Shown piece after piece: positions 32,623-41,002 of a stretch of DNA of 45,849 bases. Position numbers and translations under genes: made by a program. The stretch comes from an uncultured Prevotellaceae bacterium (GTDB lineage: Bacteria > Bacteroidota > Bacteroidia > Bacteroidales > Bacteroidaceae). Position 1 is the first letter of the stretch. Every line of letters begins with the position of its first letter. The notes below the pieces were generated by a model. That model ran no database searches. It had not been told where the DNA came from and saw only the letters and a program-made list of their open reading frames with translations. The stretch lies in NCBI GenBank assembly GCA_902786665.1, contig CADADN010000026.1, positions 1 to 45,849 on the forward strand, in the 5' to 3' direction.

Positions 32623-34203
32623 ATGAAGAAGAACCTATTATATATGCTGATGTGCGGAGCCCTCACGCTCACCACAGCCACCTCCTGCAACGATTGGCTT
32701 GACGTGCTGCCCAACAACGAGCAGGTGACCGACGACTATTGGAAGTCGAAAGAGGATGTCGAGGCGGTCATCGCCTCTGGATATTACTATATGAGGCAGT
32801 GCGTACCCACCTTCATCAAATGGGGAGAACTCCGGGGCGGTTCCATCTACACCACCAACACCGGCGATGCCAAGTTGCAAGACTTCAATATGACGGCCAA
32901 CCATTCGCTATGCGACTGGTCCAACGTATACAAGGTCATCGGCATGGCCAACTCAGTCATCCTCTACGCTCCCGATGTGAAGGACGACACCTACTATCAG
33001 GCCATTCTCAACTCGCACCTCTCAGAGGCTTATTTCCAAAGGGCATACTGTTACCTGCTTCTTGCCAAGAACTTCAGGGAGGTGCCACTCGTCATGCAGG
33101 CGTATGTCAACGACAACGCTAGTTTCGACCTCGCCAAGTCCACCGAGGCGCAAATCATCGCACAGGTCAAGGAGGATGTCAAGACCGCCCTCGCCACGGA
33201 TGCCGCCAAAGGCACCTTCGAGGAAGAATGGGCCACCAAGGGTAGGGCCACCAAATGGGCGCTCTACGCACTCATGGCAGATGCCTGCCTCTGGAGCGAG
33301 GACTATGACCAATGCATCGAATACTGCGACAAGGTGTTGAATGCCAGGGACGCTTTCCGACCGGTCTTCATGACCAACACCAACGACTGGTACACTATGT
33401 TCTATCCCGGCAACAGCAATGAGTCGATTTTCGAACTCAACTGGGATTACTCGGAAAACCAAACCAACAATTTCAACTCCTTGTTCACCCTCACCGCATC
33501 CTCGCCGTTGAGACCTACCTCGAGGGCCACGGAGCGGATGAAGGAGGAGACGCAGACCCTCAAGGACCGAGGACTCACCGAAGACGGTAGAATGGGGCGC
33601 ATGTTGATGTCCACCTACGTGCCCGACAACGGCCAGGCCATAGGATGGGCCTCCTCCAACCAATATTACATATGGAAATACTACGGCACCGACGTGCCAG
33701 ACATCACCGGTGGCGCACGAGCCCACCAGGATGCCAACTTCATCATCTACCGCGTGGCCGACCTCATGCTCATGAAAGCCCTCGCTCTCACCATGAAGGG
33801 ACAAGGAGGATGGGCGGAGGCCGTCAGCCTTGTCAACAAGGTGCGCAACCGTGCCGCACTACCCAATTTCAAGGACATCGACACCACGTCGCCCGAGGCC
33901 GCTGTCCAAATCTCACAACTCGACGAGATGACGCTCATCGAAGAGATTCTCGACCAGCGAGAGATGGAGTTCATGGCTGAGGCCAAGAGATGGTATGACC
34001 TGCTCTGGCTCGGAAGAGTGGGAGGAGGGAAATACAAGACCCAGTTCATCAACAAGGTGGTTGAAGGCAACCAGACCACCAACCAGCAGTGGATACGTTC
34101 GGTCCTCCAGGACGAGAATGCATGGTACATGCCCATCCCGCAGGCCGACATCGAGCACAACAAGCTGTTGGAGCAAAACCCGTATTATTCATCATCCAAG
34201 TAA
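32623..34203 (+). CDS. RagB/SusD family nutrient-uptake lipoprotein (first)
   Basis: The 526-residue lipoprotein forms the lid of the preceding SusC barrel. The lipobox cysteine is residue 22 (TSCNDWLDVLP), followed by the SusD-like N-terminal segment VTDDYWKSKEDVEAVIASGY and TPR helices (LSEAYFQRAYCYLLLAKNFR). The RagB C-terminal signature appears in LMLMKALALTMKG and EILDQREMEFMAEAKRWYDL. The ligand surface cannot be predicted. It lies 11 bases after SusC and 15 bases before the next fasciclin gene. Confidence 0.94.
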   Translation: MKKNLLYMLMCGALTLTTATSCNDWLDVLPNNEQVTDDYWKSKEDVEAVIASGYYYMRQCVPTFIKWGELRGGSIYTTNTGDAKLQDFNMTANHSLCDWSNVYKVIGMANSVILYAPDVKDDTYYQAILNSHLSEAYFQRAYCYLLLAKNFREVPLVMQAYVNDNASFDLAKSTEAQIIAQVKEDVKTALATDAAKGTFEEEWATKGRATKWALYALMADACLWSEDYDQCIEYCDKVLNARDAFRPVFMTNTNDWYTMFYPGNSNESIFELNWDYSENQTNNFNSLFTLTASSPLRPTSRATERMKEETQTLKDRGLTEDGRMGRMLMSTYVPDNGQAIGWASSNQYYIWKYYGTDVPDITGGARAHQDANFIIYRVADLMLMKALALTMKGQGGWAEAVSLVNKVRNRAALPNFKDIDTTSPEAAVQISQLDEMTLIEEILDQREMEFMAEAKRWYDLLWLGRVGGGKYKTQFINKVVEGNQTTNQQWIRSVLQDENAWYMPIPQADIEHNKLLEQNPYYSSSK

Positions 34204-34218
34204 GGAAAGGAACGAAGC

Positions 34219-35931
34219 ATGGACACAACCAGAAAATTCATACGCCACATCGTCTGCCTCGCAGCAGCGGCATTGCTCTTCGCCGCCTGCGACAAGGACG
34301 TGTTCGACATCAATACCGACCCGTTCAAGGACGAGGTCTACAACACCACGCTTATGCCGCCCATCTCCTCCTTCCTTGCTGAACAAGAGGGATACGGCGA
34401 ATATGTCAAGATGCTCCACTACGCCAATATGTTCAACGCACTCAACCAGTCCTCGTCAGGTACAAGCTTCACCGCCTTCGTTCCCAACGACGATGCCATG
34501 CGCGAGTTCTACCGCCGCAGAGGGGTCGACAGCCTTGAACAACTCTCACGGGAATATGCCAAGGCCTTCGTCCTCTACCACACCGTCAAGGACTCCATAC
34601 TCCCCGAGTCCTTCGTGCAGAAGAAGTCGGTGCAGAACCTCAGCGGCGATGTCATCAACATCGCCATCGACCCTCAGCACGCCGGACAGGCCATACTCAA
34701 CAACGAAGGCCGTGTGGTGGAGATGGGTCTCAGTGCCTACAACGGCAAGGTGTATGTCCTCTCGTCGGCCATGACACCCCTGGTGGAAACCGTCTACGAC
34801 AGGGTGGTGCTGGGCGGACGCTCACACATCATGGCCGATGCGCTGCAAGCCACGGGATGGGCCGGCAAACTGAGTGTCGTGGTGGACACCACCCTCAATG
34901 AGAACCGGCAGAAAGTCATCAACCATTACTATTACACCCTGCTCAACGTTCCCGATGCCGCATTCGCCAAGGCGGGTATCGGTTCGCTCGACCAGCTGCG
35001 CCAGCAGTTGCGCAGCGCCGACAAGGAAGGGTTGAGCGAGGACTCCCTCCTCAGAAAGTACGTGGGATATCACATCCTGCAGAACCAATACACCACCGAC
35101 GAGATGGGAGCCATGGTGGGATCTGAACCCACCCGCATCTGGAGTTCGTCGGCCAGCAACCAGGTGTTCACAGTCACCTACGACAGCCTCGCTGCCAATG
35201 AAGTCGACAAGTATGTGCTCAACGCTTCCGGCGTGTCGGCAAGGTTCGTCCCCGAAGAGTCGAACGTGCTGTGCAAGAACGGCTATGTGCATGAAATCGA
35301 CGGGTGGCTGCCCGTATGGGAGCCGGAACAGGCCACCGTGCTATGGGACCTGGCCGACTATACCGAAATCAAGAACCTGGTCGACCCCGAGTATTACCAG
35401 CCCGCCGAGCCTACGGCCTCCGAGCAGCGCTTCCGCGTGGCCTCCGCCGCCTGTTTCGAGTATGAGATGGGCGAGGCCGGCACGAAGAACCGCAACTACA
35501 GCGACATCGACTATGTCACCTGCCGCAGCAACATGAAGGACGCCCACAACTACGACCGCATCGTCTTCAACCTGGGCTACATGGGCAAGGTGAGCATGCG
35601 CACCCCGACCATCGTGAGAGGGAAGTACAAGGTGGAGTTGACCCTTGTCTTCATGACAGGCAACAACTTCATGCGCCAGCAGACCGACGGCAATGGAGGA
35701 ATGCTCAAGGTGGCCTTTGACGAGAAGGACGAATACACCGTCTTCACCGCACCCTATACCAAGGTCACCAGCGCTCTACCCGGCGTATACACCAGCACAC
35801 TCTACGAGGAAATCGAGTTCCCTGAAACCGCCTCCCACGACTTCAGCTTCATCGTCCTCGACCCGGCGGCCAGCACCAACAGCAATTTCAGCCTCCAGTT
35901 CGACTACATCAAGTTCACACCCATCGAATAA
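34219..35931 (+). CDS. Fasciclin domain lipoprotein (second of the operon)
   Basis: The 570-residue product has a lipobox cysteine at residue 24 (FAACDKDVFDINTD). A first FAS1 domain (about 50-190) contains TAFVPNDDAMREFYRRRGVD and YNGKVYVLSSAMTPL. A second, more divergent one (about 200-375) contains LLNVPDAAFAKAGIGSLDQL and the closing NGYVHEIDGWLPV. The last 170 residues are beta-rich and may be a carbohydrate-binding or jelly-roll-like domain (YKVELTLVFMTGNNF). Spacing of 15 and 17 bases to its neighbours supports membership of the SusCD operon. It is presumably surface-exposed, giving the complex a second binding module. Confidence 0.8.
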   Translation: MDTTRKFIRHIVCLAAAALLFAACDKDVFDINTDPFKDEVYNTTLMPPISSFLAEQEGYGEYVKMLHYANMFNALNQSSSGTSFTAFVPNDDAMREFYRRRGVDSLEQLSREYAKAFVLYHTVKDSILPESFVQKKSVQNLSGDVINIAIDPQHAGQAILNNEGRVVEMGLSAYNGKVYVLSSAMTPLVETVYDRVVLGGRSHIMADALQATGWAGKLSVVVDTTLNENRQKVINHYYYTLLNVPDAAFAKAGIGSLDQLRQQLRSADKEGLSEDSLLRKYVGYHILQNQYTTDEMGAMVGSEPTRIWSSSASNQVFTVTYDSLAANEVDKYVLNASGVSARFVPEESNVLCKNGYVHEIDGWLPVWEPEQATVLWDLADYTEIKNLVDPEYYQPAEPTASEQRFRVASAACFEYEMGEAGTKNRNYSDIDYVTCRSNMKDAHNYDRIVFNLGYMGKVSMRTPTIVRGKYKVELTLVFMTGNNFMRQQTDGNGGMLKVAFDEKDEYTVFTAPYTKVTSALPGVYTSTLYEEIEFPETASHDFSFIVLDPAASTNSNFSLQFDYIKFTPIE

Positions 35932-35948
35932 ACAAAGACCGAAAAGAT

Positions 35949-37655
35949 ATGAGGACCATCTATAAAACAACCATTTTCCTGCTCACGTTGTTCGTGGCGG
36001 CATCCTGCTCCGAACTGGAGGATGACGACCACTACGGCAACTCTGACACGGTCATCTCCAACAATGAGTTGAAGATTGTCAACACTTCTTCCGAGGAATA
36101 CATCAAAGGCAGGGCCGACCTCTCCAGCATGAGCCAATTGTTCCAAAGCCAGGGCATCTATGAGGAGTTGGCCAGGAAGGGTCAGCTCAGCACCATGCTC
36201 GTGGTGACCAACGACCACTTCAAGACTCCTGAGGATAAGACGGAGTTTGTCACCAGGTCGCACGTGAGCGACATCTCCATCTCTCCCGCCAACCTGGAGG
36301 ACGGCACCCGCCTCATGATGTGGCACGGGAAGTATGTCAACGTCGTCATCGACTCCCTCGGTAGGCAAGGCAACATCGTCGACCACATCCTTTTCAACAA
36401 CGGAGCGGTGAAAGAGGTGGTGAAGACCACCACCGGCTATGTATATGTCATCTCCGACATGATACAGACACCCACCTCGCTCTACGATTTCATCAACGAC
36501 CTCGACGACAATTATTCCATCTTCCGAGAGATGGTGCTCGCATCGGGAGGAAAGGAGTTCGACAGGACCAACAGCAAGGCCATCGGTGTCAACGACCAGG
36601 GCAACACCGTCTACGACTCCGTCTTCATTTACCGAAACACCTTCTTCGAGAGCGCCAATTTCGACATGAATTCCGAGTCGCTCACCGCCACCATGCTCCT
36701 CCCATCCAACGATGTCATCAACGCCGCCCTCGACGACGCGCACCAACGACTCGCCTCGTGGGAGATGGAGCGCCCCGACAGCCTGATGAAGGACTGGATT
36801 CTCAAAACGGCGTTCTTCGCCAAGAGATACACTCCCGAACAGATGCAGACCACGGAGCAGCAAGACCTCAAGAGCATCTTTGGCACACAGTGGCGCACCA
36901 ACGTGCAGCAGGTGGACACCTCCGAACCCGTCGAACTCTCCAACGGCATCGTGTACAAGGTGAAGAAAATACATCTGCCCAACAACCTGCTGATGTACCG
37001 CCTGAAAGACTATTTCTACTATTACGAGAACTGCACCGACGAGCAGAAGGCACAATATTTCAAGGCTGTGAACCTCAACTTCAAGGAATGCAACACCGAG
37101 GTGGCGGCGTGGTCGCCGCTCCCTGGCGTATGGCCCTTGCATGAGAACCGCATCATCAGGTTTGACAAACCTTCCGAAATCGCCGACGCCGATGGCTTCC
37201 AACTCGACTTCACACCCATCAAACTCAATGCCGACGGTACTGTCAGACCCTACCTCTTCCCGCCGGGAGCCTATCGTTTCGCCATGGGGTCCGTGCAGAA
37301 CCAGAGCCTTGACATCGTTGTCACCGTCTTTGCTGAAGGACAGGAAATAGCCAAGTCGAGAGCCATCACATGGGGCACTTCCACGGAGTTCCACTACGAC
37401 CGTGGCACAACACTCTCCAACACCCATCCGGAAGGTTATGACGCCACCTACGTTCGTGAGGTGGGCGGCAATAGCAAGGCCGCCAACTACGACACCGACG
37501 GAGGCCAGATGATGGAGGAACTCGTCATCCCCGACATCAAGGGCGACGGTTCACCCGTGAGAATCACCATGCGGCTCACCTGCGGCAGCTGGGAGGGGAA
37601 GACCAATGTGAAAATCCACCATTGGTGCTTGCGACCCACCGCCAACAATTATTAA
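35949..37655 (+). CDS. Fasciclin-like lipoprotein (third of the operon)
   Basis: The 568-residue product has a lipobox cysteine at residue 20. It is followed by SELEDDDHYG, which shares the DDDHY motif with the first fasciclin protein of this operon (ADDDHY). A divergent FAS1 domain follows (YEELARKGQLSTMLVVTNDHF, then GYVYVISDMIQTPTSLYDFI). A second divergent one begins near NYSIFREMVLASGG and ends NGIVYKVKKIHLP. The last 200 residues are beta-rich (FPPGAYRFAMGSVQNQSLDI) and unidentified. It is the last gene of the five-gene operon; the 174 bases after it contain the next start region. Confidence 0.75.
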   Translation: MRTIYKTTIFLLTLFVAASCSELEDDDHYGNSDTVISNNELKIVNTSSEEYIKGRADLSSMSQLFQSQGIYEELARKGQLSTMLVVTNDHFKTPEDKTEFVTRSHVSDISISPANLEDGTRLMMWHGKYVNVVIDSLGRQGNIVDHILFNNGAVKEVVKTTTGYVYVISDMIQTPTSLYDFINDLDDNYSIFREMVLASGGKEFDRTNSKAIGVNDQGNTVYDSVFIYRNTFFESANFDMNSESLTATMLLPSNDVINAALDDAHQRLASWEMERPDSLMKDWILKTAFFAKRYTPEQMQTTEQQDLKSIFGTQWRTNVQQVDTSEPVELSNGIVYKVKKIHLPNNLLMYRLKDYFYYYENCTDEQKAQYFKAVNLNFKECNTEVAAWSPLPGVWPLHENRIIRFDKPSEIADADGFQLDFTPIKLNADGTVRPYLFPPGAYRFAMGSVQNQSLDIVVTVFAEGQEIAKSRAITWGTSTEFHYDRGTTLSNTHPEGYDATYVREVGGNSKAANYDTDGGQMMEELVIPDIKGDGSPVRITMRLTCGSWEGKTNVKIHHWCLRPTANNY

Positions 37656-37674
37656 TCACCCAACTTTCGCAAAT

Positions 37675-37696
37675 GGGAAAAATGAGGCGTGAAGAA
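37675..37696. repeat. 22-base dispersed repeat, copy 2
   Basis: Exact copy of 21415-21436, here 20 bases after the stop of the third fasciclin gene. The surrounding gap 37656-37829 shows no clear TAnnTTTG promoter; a short inverted repeat (tcaact/agttga) is near 37780. Confidence 0.85.
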
Positions 37697-37829
37697 GGTC
37701 TTAAGAAACAAGGGTTGCATTTTTGGCAAAACGAGATCACGATAACATATGTCCCTTTAAGTCCCTTTTAACTCCTCTTCAACTCCCAAAAGTTGAGCGA
37801 ATGCAAAACTTGAATTAAACACCTACGAT

Positions 37830-40800
37830 ATGACCAATAATATGAAGAAATTGATGATGTGCCTCACCATGGCCATGGCATGGGCCTTGGGAGCGCAAGC
37901 GCAGACCATCAACGGACATGTGTTCACCTCCACCAGCGAACCCGTGGTGGACGCCATCGTCACCAGTCCCGGGTGCACTGCCGCGCGAACGGCGGCGGAT
38001 GGAGCCTTCACCATGGAAGGGGTGGGGAAGGGCAGTCCACTCACCGTCTGGCATGATGGCTATTACCAGCGGACGGTATATGTCAACGACCTGGGGGTGG
38101 ACGACCTGCGCATCTTCCTCGTCGAGGAGGACAAGACCCGGTATAATGAAACCGTCATCACACCGTTCGCCGCTGGGGGCGGTTCAGCCGCCACAAGCAC
38201 GTCGAACATCAACCGCAAGGACTTCGCCTTGGGAGCACTCTCCATCGACAACGCCATCAAGGGCGAGGTGACAGGCCTGCAGGTGACCAACAAGAGCGGC
38301 ATGACAGGAGAGGGCGCCTTCCTCCAACTCAGGGGCGTGCGCTCACTCGTGGCGGAGAACACACCACTCATCGTCATCAACGGCGTGCCCTACATGCCCG
38401 ATGCCAACCTGAGCCAGATCATCGGGGGCTATTCCAGGTCGCTCTTCCAGTCGCTCAACAGCCTTGACATACGCAACATCACCGTGCTCAAAGGGGCCGA
38501 GGCCGCTGCATACGGCTCCATGGGGTCCAACGGAGTGATCATGATCGAGACCGACCAGGCCAGCAGCTCCGACATGAACACCCGCATATCCTTCTCGGGC
38601 ATCGCCGGAATGAACTGGAACTCCAAGCGAGTGCCTCTGATGAATGCTTCGGAGTATAAGAACTATCTCAGCGACATCGGACTGACCTATTATCCCAATA
38701 TGGAGGCCTTCTTCGCTGATTTCAACTTCCTCAGCGACCCGGATGCCAACAAGTCGTACCTCTACCAGTATGACACCGACTGGCAGGACGAAATCTACCG
38801 AAACAGCACCACCATGGACTATCTCTTCCGCGTGGAGGGTGGCGACAACATCGCCAAGTACAACATCTCCCTCGGCTACCTGGGAGACCAAGGCACGCTG
38901 AAGAACACCAACAGCGACCGTTACAACGCGCAAATCAACGCCTCCGTACTCGTCAGCAAGAATTTCGAGATTCGCGCCAACATCAACACCGCTTACCTCA
39001 AGGGACAATACCAGGAGCAGGGCATGTCGTTGGAGACCAACCCCATGCTTGCCGCCTATCGCCGCGCTCCCTTGCTCAGTCCCTACAAGAGCGACATGTA
39101 TGGCAACCTCATCAACACCTACGCCAGTTACTGGTTTGGCGCCATCGGCAACGAGGACTTCATCGTCAGCAATCCGCTCTCCCTCGTCAACACCATGTCG
39201 GGAAAGAACAGGCAGTATGACATGAATCTCAAAATCCAACTCATTTACAATCCTGTGAAGAACCTCACGCTCAACGGCATCGTGGGAATGTACTACAACT
39301 ACAACCAGGAGGAGACCTTCATCCCAGGCATCAACAACGAGGACATCGTCCCACTCTTCGACAACTACGGACAGGCTGACAACACCATACGCGTGGGCAC
39401 CAACCATACGTTCAACATGTACTACAACGCCAATGCTGCATACCACCTCAACCTCGACGAGCTGCACAAGTTCAACTTCAACGTTGGATGGCAGGCCGTC
39501 ACCACCTCCTATGAGTACGACGCAGGTTTCGGCCGCAACTCCAACAACGACTTCTACCAGACCTTGGGCGACGCACAGTCCTTGGGACGATATTTCTCCG
39601 GCTACAACAACAAGTGGAACTGGATGAATGTCTATGCCCATGCCGACTGGACCTTCCACAACCTGGTGAAGGTGGGTGTCACCGGTGCTTTCGACGGCGC
39701 ATCGTCCATTGGAAAGGATGCCACCAGGATGACATTCTATCCCGCCGCCGACGTGGTGTTCATGGCAAAGAACCTGCCGGCGCTCAGCACCAAGGACTGG
39801 GTGGACAAACTCAACCTGTATGCCAACTACACCATCGCAGGCAACAGCAGGTTCTCTTCCAAGTTCGGGAAATACTACTACACCTCCAACCCCTACCAGA
39901 CCATCTCCGGCATCGTCAGGGCCAACGTCCCCAACACCGCCATCAAGGCTGAGAAGGACCAGACCATGAATGTAGGCCTTGAGGCTGGGTTCTGGCACAA
40001 CAGGGTGCAGATAGGACTCGGATACTACAACACCAAGGCCTCCGACGTGCTCATCTCCGGCGACCGCTCGCCCATCCTCGGTTCCAGCCTTTATTACAAC
40101 AATGAGGCAGAACTGACATCGAAAGGCTTGGAACTCTCCCTCGCCGTCTCGCCCGTCTACACCAAGGACTTCAGATGGACCATCGGCGGTACGTTGACCA
40201 CCCTTGATAACAAGGTCAACTCCCTCGGTACGCTCAACGAAATGGTAGCCACGCTCAGCGACGGCGCACAGGTCATCACAAGGGTGGGAGAGAACCCCTA
40301 CGCCTTCTACGGCCTCAAGGCGCTCGGCGTCTTCAAGACCACTGCCGAGGCAGAGGCTGCCAACCTAACAGCCAACGGCATGCCGTTCCAGGCAGGCGAC
40401 GTCCACTACTTCGATGCCAATAAAGACGGTGTCATCGACAGCGACGACAGGGTGGTCATCGGCTCTGCCACCCCCGACCTCTTCGGCTCGCTCTTCACAC
40501 GCTTCGAATACAAGAGTTTCGCTCTCGACCTCACCTTCACCTATTCCTTCGGCAATGATGCCTACAATGCCGTCAGGCGAGTCACCGAGTCGGAGAGCGA
40601 TTTCTCCAACCAAGCCAAGTCGGTCAACCGAAGATGGCTAATGGAGGGCCAGGACACCGATATGCCAAGGGTGAGATACAACGACCGGGTGGGCAACAAC
40701 GCCTTCAGCGACAGATGGATAGAGGATGCCGGATATCTCAAGTTGCGTGACATCACCTTCAGTTATACTTGGAACAAACCCCTCTGGAACTTCATCCAGG

Positions 40801-40964
40801 GCGGCACCCTCTTCGTCACAGGACAAAACCTCGTCTGTTTCACCGACTACCTCGGGCTCGACCCGGAATTCGCCTACTCATACAGTTCGCTCATGCAGGG
40901 CACCGACTATGCCAAGGCCACCGCGCCAAGGGCGGTGAAGTTTGGTGTCAACCTCAGATTCTAA
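37830..40964 (+). CDS. SusC/RagA family TonB-linked outer-membrane receptor (second)
   Basis: The 1044-residue receptor has a signal peptide ending LGAQAQ and a regulatory-like beta-sandwich domain (INGHVFTSTSEPVVDAIVTS). A degenerate TonB-box region TRYNETVITPFAAGGG comes next. The plug contains GEGAFLQLRGVRSLVAENTP and ITVLKGAEAAAYGSMGSNGV, and the barrel ends KFGVNLRF. It is clearly divergent from the first SusC of the window, so the two pairs probably bind different ligands. ATG at 37842 (MKKLMMCL) is an equally good start. The SusD gene follows after 38 bases. Confidence 0.94.
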   Translation: MTNNMKKLMMCLTMAMAWALGAQAQTINGHVFTSTSEPVVDAIVTSPGCTAARTAADGAFTMEGVGKGSPLTVWHDGYYQRTVYVNDLGVDDLRIFLVEEDKTRYNETVITPFAAGGGSAATSTSNINRKDFALGALSIDNAIKGEVTGLQVTNKSGMTGEGAFLQLRGVRSLVAENTPLIVINGVPYMPDANLSQIIGGYSRSLFQSLNSLDIRNITVLKGAEAAAYGSMGSNGVIMIETDQASSSDMNTRISFSGIAGMNWNSKRVPLMNASEYKNYLSDIGLTYYPNMEAFFADFNFLSDPDANKSYLYQYDTDWQDEIYRNSTTMDYLFRVEGGDNIAKYNISLGYLGDQGTLKNTNSDRYNAQINASVLVSKNFEIRANINTAYLKGQYQEQGMSLETNPMLAAYRRAPLLSPYKSDMYGNLINTYASYWFGAIGNEDFIVSNPLSLVNTMSGKNRQYDMNLKIQLIYNPVKNLTLNGIVGMYYNYNQEETFIPGINNEDIVPLFDNYGQADNTIRVGTNHTFNMYYNANAAYHLNLDELHKFNFNVGWQAVTTSYEYDAGFGRNSNNDFYQTLGDAQSLGRYFSGYNNKWNWMNVYAHADWTFHNLVKVGVTGAFDGASSIGKDATRMTFYPAADVVFMAKNLPALSTKDWVDKLNLYANYTIAGNSRFSSKFGKYYYTSNPYQTISGIVRANVPNTAIKAEKDQTMNVGLEAGFWHNRVQIGLGYYNTKASDVLISGDRSPILGSSLYYNNEAELTSKGLELSLAVSPVYTKDFRWTIGGTLTTLDNKVNSLGTLNEMVATLSDGAQVITRVGENPYAFYGLKALGVFKTTAEAEAANLTANGMPFQAGDVHYFDANKDGVIDSDDRVVIGSATPDLFGSLFTRFEYKSFALDLTFTYSFGNDAYNAVRRVTESESDFSNQAKSVNRRWLMEGQDTDMPRVRYNDRVGNNAFSDRWIEDAGYLKLRDITFSYTWNKPLWNFIQGGTLFVTGQNLVCFTDYLGLDPEFAYSYSSLMQGTDYAKATAPRAVKFGVNLRF

Positions 40965-40967
40965 AAG

Positions 40968-40995
40968 AATTTTCAATATTCAATTTTCAATATTC
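40968..40995. repeat. 14-base tandem repeat between the second SusC and SusD genes
   Basis: The unit aattttcaatattc is present twice without mismatch, directly after the SusC stop and a few bases before the SusD start. It would form part of the SusD translation-initiation region. Confidence 0.9.
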
Positions 40996-41002
40996 AATCG
41001 AT

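Noticed and set aside
35904-37427. Long minus-strand open frame (507 codons) opposite the third fasciclin gene
   Set aside because: Antisense shadow of a convincing lipoprotein gene; no signal, motif or promoter.
38343-39998. Long minus-strand open frame (551 codons) inside the second SusC gene
   Set aside because: It is antisense to a clear receptor gene, has a composition rich in Val, Gly, Asp and His typical of a shadow frame in GC-rich coding DNA, and shows no domain.
40769-41002. Upstream extension of the second SusD gene
   Set aside because: The extension lies inside the SusC gene in another frame and would bury the lipoprotein signal; the true start is 41003.
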